Below are positions 1-6,551 of a stretch of DNA of 64,000 bases, piece after piece; the stretch's first letter is position 1, and each line of letters opens with the position of its first letter. The position numbers were made by a program, and so were the translations under genes. Below the pieces are notes generated by a model. The model searched no databases. It saw only the letters and a list, made by a program, of their open reading frames with translations, and was not told the origin of the DNA. The DNA lies in NCBI GenBank assembly GCA_002383165.1, contig DFXK01000008.1, forward strand, positions 15,845-79,844, read 5' to 3'. This DNA is from Flavobacteriales bacterium UBA4110 (GTDB lineage Bacteria > Bacteroidota > Bacteroidia > Flavobacteriales > Weeksellaceae).

Positions 1-380
1 ACAAAAACTTTTAGGTCAAACTCTTTCAATAATTCTTTGCTTGTCAAAACCAAAATCCCTTCTACAATCAAAACATTCCTTGGTTCCACAGTAATGTGGT
101 CGCCAGTTCTAGAATGGGTTACAAAAGAATAAATCGGTTGTTCTATGCTCTGATGATTTTTAAGGGCTTTAACGTGTTGCAACATCAAGTCAAAATCGAT
201 TGATTTTGGGTGGTCGTAATTAAGAACTTCTCTTTCTGACAAAGTCAAATTAGGATTGTCGTGGTAATAATTATCTTGAGAAAGCACGTTAACGCCTTCT
301 AAGTTAAGTTGTTGAAGAATTTTATTAACAACAGTTGTTTTTCCGGAACCTGTTCCTCCGGCAATACCAATCACGAGCAT
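1..380 (-). CDS. udk: Uridine kinase, N-terminal part (runs off the left edge)
   Basis: Phosphorylates uridine and cytidine to UMP and CMP in pyrimidine salvage in the cytoplasm. Translated from the ATG at 378-380, the visible 126 codons begin MLVIGIAGGTGSGKTT; GGTGSGKTT (residues 8-16) is the Walker A loop. SQDNYYHD (34-41) and the NYDHPKSIDFD segment (54-64) are typical of the Udk/phosphoribulokinase family. The stretch VLIVEGILVL further on fits the expected second nucleotide-binding strand. The C-terminal part lies outside the window, so completeness cannot be judged. Family assignment is secure from the motifs; phosphoribulokinase is unlikely in a heterotroph. Confidence 0.93.
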   Translation of the reverse strand, partial: MLVIGIAGGTGSGKTTVVNKILQQLNLEGVNVLSQDNYYHDNPNLTLSEREVLNYDHPKSIDFDLMLQHVKALKNHQSIEQPIYSFVTHSRTGDHITVEPRNVLIVEGILVLTSKELLKEFDLKVF

Positions 381-394
381 CTCTACATTTTTTA

Positions 395-427
395 CAAAAA
401 TACTATTATTTTTTTTTCAGAATCAAA
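395..427 (-). promoter_or_regulatory. Predicted udk promoter
   Basis: On the minus strand TATTTTTG (395-402) fits the Bacteroidetes -7 consensus TAnnTTTG, and TTTG at 424-427 lies 21 nt upstream at the -33 position. The implied start leaves a short leader before the udk ATG. Seen by pattern only. Confidence 0.5.
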
Positions 428-449
428 TAAAACTTAAAATTACTTGCAC

Positions 450-474
450 AAAAAAAGCTGCAATTTGCAGCTTT
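450..474 (-). terminator. Rho-independent terminator after the 480-980 lipoprotein gene
   Basis: An 8-bp stem AAAGCTGC/GCAGCTTT (454-461 with 467-474) with a 5-nt loop is followed on the minus strand by a run of T. It begins a few bases past the stop codon of the lipoprotein gene. Confidence 0.75.
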
Positions 475-479
475 AACTA

Positions 480-980
480 TTATCTTCTTCCAGAATTTTC
501 TCCCGAACGGACTTCTCTTTGAGGTTGAGCATCTTTTTGGGGTCTATTCCTCATATTATTTTGACTCCTTGTTGACTGTTGAGTTCTCATATTACTCTGA
601 TTTCTTGTATTTGACTGCGTTCTCACATTATTTTGATTTGCATTAATCATTCCACTATTTCTCTGACTTCTCACAGGCTGAATTCTAATATTCTCGTTAT
701 GCATGGAGTTTCTTTTCGGCGAAATCACAATGTTATTTCGGAGTCTAGAATTGGAATTATACACAGCGCCATTTCTATAATAATTATTGTTGTAATCTAA
801 GTAAACAACGTTTGGCGCATACCAGTAACCATCAGGTGATTGATAATATCCGTCTCTGTAACCATCAGAATATCCCATAGAATAAGGGTCATTATTATAA
901 TTATAAGAATCTGTCGTTGCGACACAAGAAACCATAGTCATAGCGAAAGCAGCTAATATTATTTTGATTGAATTTTTCAT
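480..980 (-). CDS. Low-complexity lipoprotein of unknown function
   Basis: A 166-residue protein with a lipoprotein signal peptide: positive N-terminus, hydrophobic core and lipobox MVSC (cysteine 19), so it is probably anchored in the envelope. Residues 20-75 are rich in Tyr, Asp and Asn (for example YSDGYRDGYYQSPDGYWY). Residues about 95-166 are an Asn/Gln/Arg/Ser-rich tail made of imperfect repeats such as MRTQ, MRNR and RSQNN, and look disordered. No catalytic motif is visible. A single gene, with its own terminator at 450-474 and no obvious partner. Secreted low-complexity lipoproteins of this kind are common in Chryseobacterium but uncharacterised; I cannot name a family. Confidence 0.75.
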   Translation of the reverse strand: MKNSIKIILAAFAMTMVSCVATTDSYNYNNDPYSMGYSDGYRDGYYQSPDGYWYAPNVVYLDYNNNYYRNGAVYNSNSRLRNNIVISPKRNSMHNENIRIQPVRSQRNSGMINANQNNVRTQSNTRNQSNMRTQQSTRSQNNMRNRPQKDAQPQREVRSGENSGRR

Positions 981-1082
981 TTTCTTCGATTTTATAAGTT
1001 ATACATTTTCAGTATCAACATATAAATTACAAAGAATCTGCCAAGATTGAAATCGAGAAAAGTGGATGGATAATCTAAAGAT

Positions 1083-1706
1083 TTATTCCTCAGGAGAAAT
1101 CCCCAAGACATAATAGAAAACAGCCAAAACTCTGGCAAAAAACTCACGGGTGTGATTTCTGTAGAAGCTTTCATTTTTGCTGACATCCTGCGCGTCAAAT
1201 CCAAGCGCATTCATCCCATTATTTCTTGCAAAAAATAAAGCTCTGAGGTTATGAAAACCTTGTGAAACGATAATCACATTTTTTTGACCATACACATTTT
1301 TACAACGCAAAATACTTTTATGGGTATTGAATCCTTTGGGGTCTTCAATAATAATATTTTCTGGAACGCCCTCTGTGTAAACCAAAAAACGTTTCATCGC
1401 AGCAGGCTCATCATAATTTTCACTTTTTTCACCACTGACAATAATTTTTTTGATCTTTCCATGATGATAAAGTGTTCCAACAGCATCCATCCTTGCCGTA
1501 AAATAAGGATTTGCAACACCAGAACGCATTTTGGGAGAAGTTCCTAGAACCAAAGCACAATCTCTTGATGGAACTTTGCTGATTTTCGTATAAGTTCTTC
1601 CACTTGTAAGAGCAAAAACCCAGAAGTTCGCTAAAATCAACAGCAAAATCCCTAGCTCTACAAGCCTTAAAATAATCTTCAGAAAATTAGCAACCTTCTT
1701 CAACAT
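1083..1706 (-). CDS. SanA/YdcF-like DUF218 membrane-anchored protein
   Basis: A 207-residue protein with one N-terminal membrane segment (about residues 11-34, LVELGILLLILANFWVF) followed by a DUF218 domain. Family hallmarks are the strand ALVLGTSPK (about 52-60), NPYFTARMDA, KKIIVSGEKS, a Glu-Pro-Ala-Ala-Met region, IIIEDPKGFNTHKS and VIIVSQGFHNLRA. E. coli SanA, the best-known relative, affects envelope permeability to vancomycin; the biochemical activity of the family is unclear. The ATG overlaps the stop of the upstream reductase gene by one base (TAATG), so the two are translationally coupled. 'SanA family protein' is the best call; the role is inferred. Confidence 0.85.
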   Translation of the reverse strand: MLKKVANFLKIILRLVELGILLLILANFWVFALTSGRTYTKISKVPSRDCALVLGTSPKMRSGVANPYFTARMDAVGTLYHHGKIKKIIVSGEKSENYDEPAAMKRFLVYTEGVPENIIIEDPKGFNTHKSILRCKNVYGQKNVIIVSQGFHNLRALFFARNNGMNALGFDAQDVSKNESFYRNHTREFFARVLAVFYYVLGISPEE

Positions 1707-2836
1707 TAGTTATACAAATCAAAATCTAAAGATACGTTTTTGCTCATTGCAATGGAAACACAAGGCAATATTTTTCCCTGAAGTTTTTCATTTTCGGTCA
1801 AATATTCGTCTTCTGTCATATCCACTTCTCCATTTTTCAAATAACAAAGGCAGCTCCCACAAATCCCAGATTTGCAGGAATAAGGCAGTTTGTAGCCTAA
1901 ATCCAATAACTGTTGAAGGATTTTTCTCTCATTGTTTTTTAGAATAATTCCATCTTTTTCAATATGATTGAATTTAATTTTGACATTCACGTTTTCAATC
2001 AAAGGAAATTCTTTTTCCGTTGGATAAATATCATCATTAAAAGCTTCGAACAATTCAAAATGAATATTTTTTTTCGGGATTCCGTGGTTGTAACAAGCAT
2101 TGGCGACAGATTTTATCATCGCGCCTGGACCACAAATAAGGACTTTGTCTGTGCTGTCCCAAATTGTAGATTCATCATCGTCTTCATCAAGATGAAGAAT
2201 TTGATTAATAATAAGAGAAATCTTCTTTTCGTCCAATCTTCCTTGAAACAATTGGTCTTTTATCTTTTCCTGAGATAAGAAATAAAACACTTCGAATCTT
2301 CCTACGTTTTCTTTCTGCAAATCTTCCAATTCCTGTTTCAGAACAATATCTTCATAACTTTTGTTCCCATAAAAGAGGAAAATTCTAGTAAATTGTTCTT
2401 CGTGAAGAATGTTCTTAATATGACTAAAAATCGGTGTGATTCCAATTCCAGAAGCAAAAGCCAGAATTGTCCGTTTTTCGTTTGGTTTTGAAGGAATAAA
2501 AAAACGTCCGAGAGGCTCGCTGACAGAGATTTCCTCTCTAATCTGATAATTTTCGAATAAAAATTTGGTTGAACTTTCAGAACCATTGATTTTGATGGCT
2601 AATTCAATTTTGTTTTCAAAAGGAGCTGATGTAAACGAATAATCATTCTGAATTTCCTTTTCGTTAAAATGATATTTCAGCGTCACATATTGTCCTGCTT
2701 GGAACTGATATTTGGATTTCAAATCCTCGGGAATCGCCAATTCCAATGCGACAGCATTTTTGGTCAATTGTCGTTTTTTAGCTATTTTTAGCCTGTGAAA
2801 CTGAGGTTGATTTGCGATTGTTAATTGATTCTCCAT
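1706..2836 (-). CDS. PaaE-like FAD/NAD(P)H-dependent 2Fe-2S oxidoreductase
   Basis: Predicted electron-transfer reductase of about 376 aa, moving electrons from NAD(P)H via FAD to a 2Fe-2S centre. An FAD-binding domain comes first (QAGQYVTLKY and NDYSFTSAP motifs), then the NAD(P) domain (FASGIGITPIFS, later LICGPGAMI). A C-terminal plant-type ferredoxin domain has four cysteines, C321, C326, C329 and C359, in the pattern Cx4Cx2Cx29C. The layout matches PaaE of phenylacetyl-CoA epoxidase, but no paaABCD genes are near, so the partner oxygenase is unknown. I start at the ATG 2834-2836; an upstream in-frame TTG (2842) is less likely because a TAAATTTG -7 element sits at 2847-2854. The gene overlaps the next one by 1 bp. 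Confidence 0.88.
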   Translation of the reverse strand: MENQLTIANQPQFHRLKIAKKRQLTKNAVALELAIPEDLKSKYQFQAGQYVTLKYHFNEKEIQNDYSFTSAPFENKIELAIKINGSESSTKFLFENYQIREEISVSEPLGRFFIPSKPNEKRTILAFASGIGITPIFSHIKNILHEEQFTRIFLFYGNKSYEDIVLKQELEDLQKENVGRFEVFYFLSQEKIKDQLFQGRLDEKKISLIINQILHLDEDDDESTIWDSTDKVLICGPGAMIKSVANACYNHGIPKKNIHFELFEAFNDDIYPTEKEFPLIENVNVKIKFNHIEKDGIILKNNERKILQQLLDLGYKLPYSCKSGICGSCLCYLKNGEVDMTEDEYLTENEKLQGKILPCVSIAMSKNVSLDFDLYN

Positions 2837-2922
2837 TGTCAAGAATCAAATTTAATGAAAATTGAGAAAAGAAAAAATCTAAATCATCAAGCTTTACTTT
2901 CATTTTTAAATAAAATAAAACT

Positions 2923-3486
2923 ATGAGAAAATTCCTGATATATTCCGTTTTGTCAATCAGCCTTTTTGCTTGTAAAAAGAACGATGAAAAAGTTGCTGAA
3001 ACCGAAGCCAAAGAAGATTCGATAACAGTTGAACCTACAAAATCTGAAGCCGATGTTGCCGAACTGACAGAACTTTCTCCTGAAAAAATCTCGGAAGTTT
3101 TGAAGTCTAATCATTCTGATACGCTTTATGTGACCAACTTCTTCGCGACTTGGTGTGGACCGTGTATGCAGGAGATTCCGCATTTTAGAAAGAAGATGGA
3201 CGAATTGGCAGGAAAACCTGTTAAATTCACTTTTGTAAGTCTCGATAACAAAACAGATTGGGCAAGCAAAGTGAGCGATTTTGCAGATGAGTACGAACTT
3301 AGAAATCATATTGTTTTATTGGACGGAAATCTGCTTAACACTTCTTTTTTCAAACAAAATTTCAAAACTTGGGGTGGTGAATCTATTCCGTTTACCTTGA
3401 TGACCAAAGGGAATGAATCGGATGAAACCATAGGGTCTATGACGGAAGAAGCTCTTAATGAGAAAATCGAAAAATTCTTAAAATAA
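2923..3486 (+). CDS. TlpA-like thioredoxin-domain lipoprotein
   Basis: A 187-residue periplasm-facing thiol-disulfide oxidoreductase. The signal peptide ends in the lipobox LFAC (Cys17), followed by an acidic linker (about 20-50) and a TlpA/ResA-type thioredoxin fold with the active-site motif WCGPC (Cys78 and Cys81). The domain continues through FTFVSLDNK and ends near residue 187; IPFTLM contains the expected cis-proline. It starts a plus-strand group 10 bp ahead of the FecCD permease, so it may be co-transcribed with the transporter, though a shared function is only a guess. It probably reduces or isomerises disulfides of exported proteins. The specific substrate cannot be seen. Confidence 0.88.
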   Translation: MRKFLIYSVLSISLFACKKNDEKVAETEAKEDSITVEPTKSEADVAELTELSPEKISEVLKSNHSDTLYVTNFFATWCGPCMQEIPHFRKKMDELAGKPVKFTFVSLDNKTDWASKVSDFADEYELRNHIVLLDGNLLNTSFFKQNFKTWGGESIPFTLMTKGNESDETIGSMTEEALNEKIEKFLK

Positions 3487-3496
3487 GACCATACTT

Positions 3497-4468
3497 TTGA
3501 TGAAACGTTTTCCTGTTTTGGTTATTTTAATAATCCTTTTTGCGATTATTGCGTTTTTCATCAATCTCAATATTGGTTTTGCAAAACTAAATTTTTCTGA
3601 TTTTTTCAATTCCGAATCTGAGAACTTTCAAATTGCTGGCTTCAGGATTAATCGGGCTTTAGCAATGCTATTGGCAGGAATTGCAATCCCAACAAGCGGA
3701 TTTCTTTTGCAGGAATATTTCAAAAATCCTTTGGCTGGTCCAGATGTTTTGGGAATCACTTCGGTTTCCAGTTTATTTGTAGCGTTTTATATTTTCTTTT
3801 CACAAAATATTCTGATTCCGGATTTTCTACAAAATAGTTTTATCAGCTTATCATCAATCTTTGGAAGTATTGTTTTGATGATGATTCTACTCTTATTTTC
3901 GAATCGGTTTCGGGATAAGAGTTTCATTATCATTTTTGGATTTTTAATTTCAGCTTTGGCTGGTGCTGTTGTTTCTTTTCTTCAGTTTTATGTGGAAAGT
4001 CAAAGTCTGAAAAATTATATTCTGTGGACTTTTGGAGCGAATAACCAAGCGAGTTTAATTCAGATTTTGATTCTTACAGTTTTAATTATTATTGGTTTGA
4101 TTTTCACTTTCAAATCCATAAAACCATTAATAGGAAACGCTCTTGGAACAGCTTACGCACAGAGTTTTGGAATCAGTCAGTCTAAACTAAAAATCAGCAT
4201 TATTATAGCTTCTTCCCTACTTTCGGCTTCGGTGACGGCTTTTTTAGGACCAATTTTATTTATAGGAGTTGTCGTTCCACATTTTTGCAGAATGATTTGG
4301 AATCCTGCTCAACTTTGGCATCAATGGATTCTAAATTTGATTTTAGGAGTTTTTATAATGCAGGTTTTCTCGATTATTTCGGAACTGAGTCAATATCCTA
4401 TTAATATCATTACAACATTCTTGGGGATTCCGGTAATATTGTTGATGTTGATGAAAAGTAATAAATAG
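3497..4468 (+). CDS. FecCD-family ABC transporter permease (siderophore, haem or cobalamin type)
   Basis: Inner-membrane permease of 323 aa with about nine or ten hydrophobic helices. Family landmarks are RINRALAMLLAGIAIPTSG (about 50-68), FKNPLAGPDVLGITS (about 75-89), and near the C-terminus FLGPILFIGVVVPHFCRMI, the region that contacts the ATPase. It would import an iron chelate, haem or vitamin B12. The ATPase gene follows at 4996, separated by a 522-bp TIR-bounded insertion, and no periplasmic binding protein gene lies nearby. Substrate cannot be decided from sequence alone. Confidence 0.9.
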   Translation: MMKRFPVLVILIILFAIIAFFINLNIGFAKLNFSDFFNSESENFQIAGFRINRALAMLLAGIAIPTSGFLLQEYFKNPLAGPDVLGITSVSSLFVAFYIFFSQNILIPDFLQNSFISLSSIFGSIVLMMILLLFSNRFRDKSFIIIFGFLISALAGAVVSFLQFYVESQSLKNYILWTFGANNQASLIQILILTVLIIIGLIFTFKSIKPLIGNALGTAYAQSFGISQSKLKISIIIASSLLSASVTAFLGPILFIGVVVPHFCRMIWNPAQLWHQWILNLILGVFIMQVFSIISELSQYPINIITTFLGIPVILLMLMKSNK

Positions 4469-4469
4469 T

Positions 4470-4991
4470 TTTTATCGCAAAGGCGCAAAAAATTGATTTT
4501 TAAAACTGATGAAAGGCGCAAAGTTTTTATCTTCGATAAAAAAACACAATGGATGAAAATGAATTGGCTAAAATTGTTGTTGATTTAGGATTTAAAATTT
4601 ACAAAAAACTTGGTGCAGGTTTATTTGAAAATGTTTATGAAGAATGCCTTTTTCACGACATCAAAAAATTTGGATTAAAAGTTGAAAAACAAAAATCATG
4701 ATCGATAATTTTTGATGACTTGGTAATTGAGAATGCTTTTAAAATTGATTTATTAGTAGAAGACAAATTAATCTTAGAAATAAAAACTGTTGATTATCTG
4801 AATGATATTCATAAAGCACAAATTCTAACTTATCTTAAAATGACGAATTGTAAATTAGGATTATTAATGAATTTCAGAACAAATTATTACGGAGTAAAAA
4901 GAGTTGTAAATAACATATAAAATTTATCGAAGATAAATCTTTGCGACTTAAAAAAAATACAATAAATAACTTTTGCGCCTTTGCGATAAAA
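4470..4991. mobile_element. 522-bp TIR-bounded element carrying a broken GxxExxY gene
   Basis: A perfect 21-bp inverted repeat marks both ends: TTTTATCGCAAAGGCGCAAA begins the left copy at 4470-4490 and the right copy is 4971-4991. A second, inner pair, TTTATCTTCGATAAA, lies at 4526-4540 and 4923-4937 (15 of 15 in inverted orientation), giving arms of about 70 bp. The passenger gene occupies the centre. The element starts 2 bp after the permease stop and ends 4 bp before the ATPase start. A passenger-free copy with the same ends is at 15487-15596. No transposase is present, so movement, if any, would be in trans. The element name is mine. Confidence 0.8.
4549..4920 (+). pseudogene. GxxExxY protein gene interrupted by an in-frame stop
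   Basis: From the ATG at 4549 the frame reads MDENELAKIVVDLGFKIYKK then LGAGLFENVYEECL, the diagnostic GxxExxY motif (G, E and Y of GLFENVY). A TGA at 4699-4701 then stops translation after KVEKQKS. The same frame resumes at once with IIFDDLVIENAFKIDLLV, VEDKLILEIKTV and a C-terminus matching the usual length of about 124 codons, so this is a nonsense change and not a frameshift. GxxExxY proteins look PD-(D/E)xK nuclease-like, but their role is unknown. The second half (ATG at 4720) could still be made as a fragment. Sequencing error is possible. Confidence 0.85.
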
Positions 4992-4995
4992 GAAT

Positions 4996-5943
4996 ATGAA
5001 GCATTTCCTAGAAATAAAACAAGCAATAATCGGTTACTCAAATCCGTTGATTTCAGAGATTGATTCTTCTTTGGAATTAGGCGAAGTCTGTTTATTAATG
5101 GGAAATAATGGAATCGGAAAAACAACTTTAATCAAATCTATTCTTGGACAAAACAAGCTTTTGGAAGGCGAAATTTCTATCAACGGAAAATCAATTCAAA
5201 AACTGAATTCAAACGAAATAGCTTCTCAAATTGCCATTGTTTTTTCTAAAGCTGAAATTCCGGATAATTATACGGTTACAGATTTAATTTCGCTCGGAAA
5301 GTACATTCATTATCCTCATTATTTTAAATTGAATGAAACTGACAAACAGGAAGTTTCTACTATTATAAACAAACTCAATCTATCAGAATATCAAAACAAA
5401 AAACTAACCGAATTATCTGACGGAAATCTTCAAAAAGCCTTTATTGGAAGAGCTTTGGCTCAGAATTCTCCATTCATTATTCTGGATGAACCAACCACAC
5501 ATTTGGATGAAGAAAATAAATTGATGATTCTCTCACTTCTCAGAAATCTTGCGAAATATGAAAATAAACTGATTCTCTTTTCTTCTCACGATTGGCGATT
5601 GGCGAAGGAATTTTCCGATAAAATCTGGTGGATAAAAGATAAAAAATTAATTAGCGGAATTTCCGAAGAAGTCATTCTCAATAATCCTGAATTGATTACA
5701 CCAAAGATTTTGGAGTTCAATCAAACCTTTCACGTTCCATATATTGATGCGCCTACACTGGAAAAAGAAATGATGTTTTCTTATCTCCAAAAAAACTTCT
5801 CTCAAGATCTAGGAAAATTTCAATTAACATTTAAAAATCAATTTTGGGAAGTGAATTTGGAGAATATTTATGACAATTGTCATAATTTTCAGCAAATTAA
5901 ACAAACTCTGCAAACACTTATAAAAAGAGGGACTTCTAATTAA
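4996..5943 (+). CDS. ABC transporter ATP-binding protein (FecE/BtuD-like) with C-terminal extension
   Basis: Cytoplasmic ATPase of 315 aa that would drive the FecCD permease encoded upstream. Walker A is GNNGIGKTT (about 36-44), Walker B with D-loop is FIILDEPTTHLD, and the H-loop is SSHDWRLA. The signature is LSDGNLQK in place of the canonical LSGGxxQ, keeping the essential serine and second glycine. Residues about 240-315 form an extension beyond the usual 250-260-aa ATPase core, of unknown role. Its natural neighbour is the permease at 3497; the intervening element may disturb co-transcription or be read through. Confidence 0.9.
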   Translation: MKHFLEIKQAIIGYSNPLISEIDSSLELGEVCLLMGNNGIGKTTLIKSILGQNKLLEGEISINGKSIQKLNSNEIASQIAIVFSKAEIPDNYTVTDLISLGKYIHYPHYFKLNETDKQEVSTIINKLNLSEYQNKKLTELSDGNLQKAFIGRALAQNSPFIILDEPTTHLDEENKLMILSLLRNLAKYENKLILFSSHDWRLAKEFSDKIWWIKDKKLISGISEEVILNNPELITPKILEFNQTFHVPYIDAPTLEKEMMFSYLQKNFSQDLGKFQLTFKNQFWEVNLENIYDNCHNFQQIKQTLQTLIKRGTSN

Positions 5944-6024
5944 ATTCTATTTTTAATATTTATTTTATTACGATTTGCATAACAATTAAAATATTGCAAA
6001 TCAATCAATTAACTGACTTACTGT

Positions 6025-6062
6025 AAAAATACTATGCATGCATAGTATTTTTTTTATATTTG
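6025..6062 (+). promoter_or_regulatory. Promoter with 28-bp palindromic operator for the MarR-fad operon
   Basis: A perfect 28-bp palindrome (6025-6052) has the core TACTATGCATGCATAGTA. It is followed at once by a TATATTTG -7 element (6055-6062), and the palindrome covers the place where the -33 element should be. This layout suits autorepression by the MarR protein encoded 25 bp downstream. The palindrome is not followed by a terminator-like arrangement relative to an upstream gene, and its bulk overlaps the promoter, so an operator is the better reading. Confidence 0.75.
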
Positions 6063-6087
6063 TAAAAAGCACTTCAATATGCTAGTT

Positions 6088-6540
6088 ATGGAAAAGAAAA
6101 ATTCAGATAAAGTCGAAAGTGTTGACTTGATGTTAAAATCGGCTTGGTTAGCGGTCTCGAAAATGTATTCGGATCAGGCTTCCCTGTATAATTCAACTGC
6201 TGTTCAAGCATTGACGTTACTTAAAATTGATCCAAAAGAAGGAACAAGAAGCACAAACCTTGGTCCTAAAATGGCAATAGAACCTACTTCTCTTACAAGA
6301 ATCATCAAACTTCTTGAAGATAATGGTTATATCTACAAAGAAAAAACTACAACGGATAAAAGAGAAGTCATTATAAAACTGACTGAAAAAGGGATTAACT
6401 CCAGAAATCTATCAAAAGAAGTTGTCGTTAATTTCAATAAAAAAGTAGTAGAAAGAATTGCTCCAGAGAAATTCGAAGTTTTCAAAGAAGTGATGACAGA
6501 TATTCTAAAGATTGCAAACGAACTAAATCATAAAAAATAA
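6088..6540 (+). CDS. MarR-family transcriptional regulator of the fad operon
   Basis: Winged-helix DNA-binding protein of about 150 aa. The central region NLGPKMAIEPTSLTRIIKLL is the recognition helix-turn-helix, and DNGYIYKEKTTTDKREVIIK is the wing with the usual Asp-Lys-Arg of MarR proteins (TTTDKRE). Flanking helices form the dimer interface. It is the first gene of the operon, 11 bp ahead of fadN, downstream of a palindromic operator, so it probably represses the beta-oxidation genes until an acyl-CoA or related ligand binds (inference by analogy with other fatty-acid-degradation repressors). I prefer the ATG at 6088; another in-frame ATG is at 6079. Confidence 0.85.
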   Translation: MEKKNSDKVESVDLMLKSAWLAVSKMYSDQASLYNSTAVQALTLLKIDPKEGTRSTNLGPKMAIEPTSLTRIIKLLEDNGYIYKEKTTTDKREVIIKLTEKGINSRNLSKEVVVNFNKKVVERIAPEKFEVFKEVMTDILKIANELNHKK

Positions 6541-6551
6541 ATCTCAGATAA

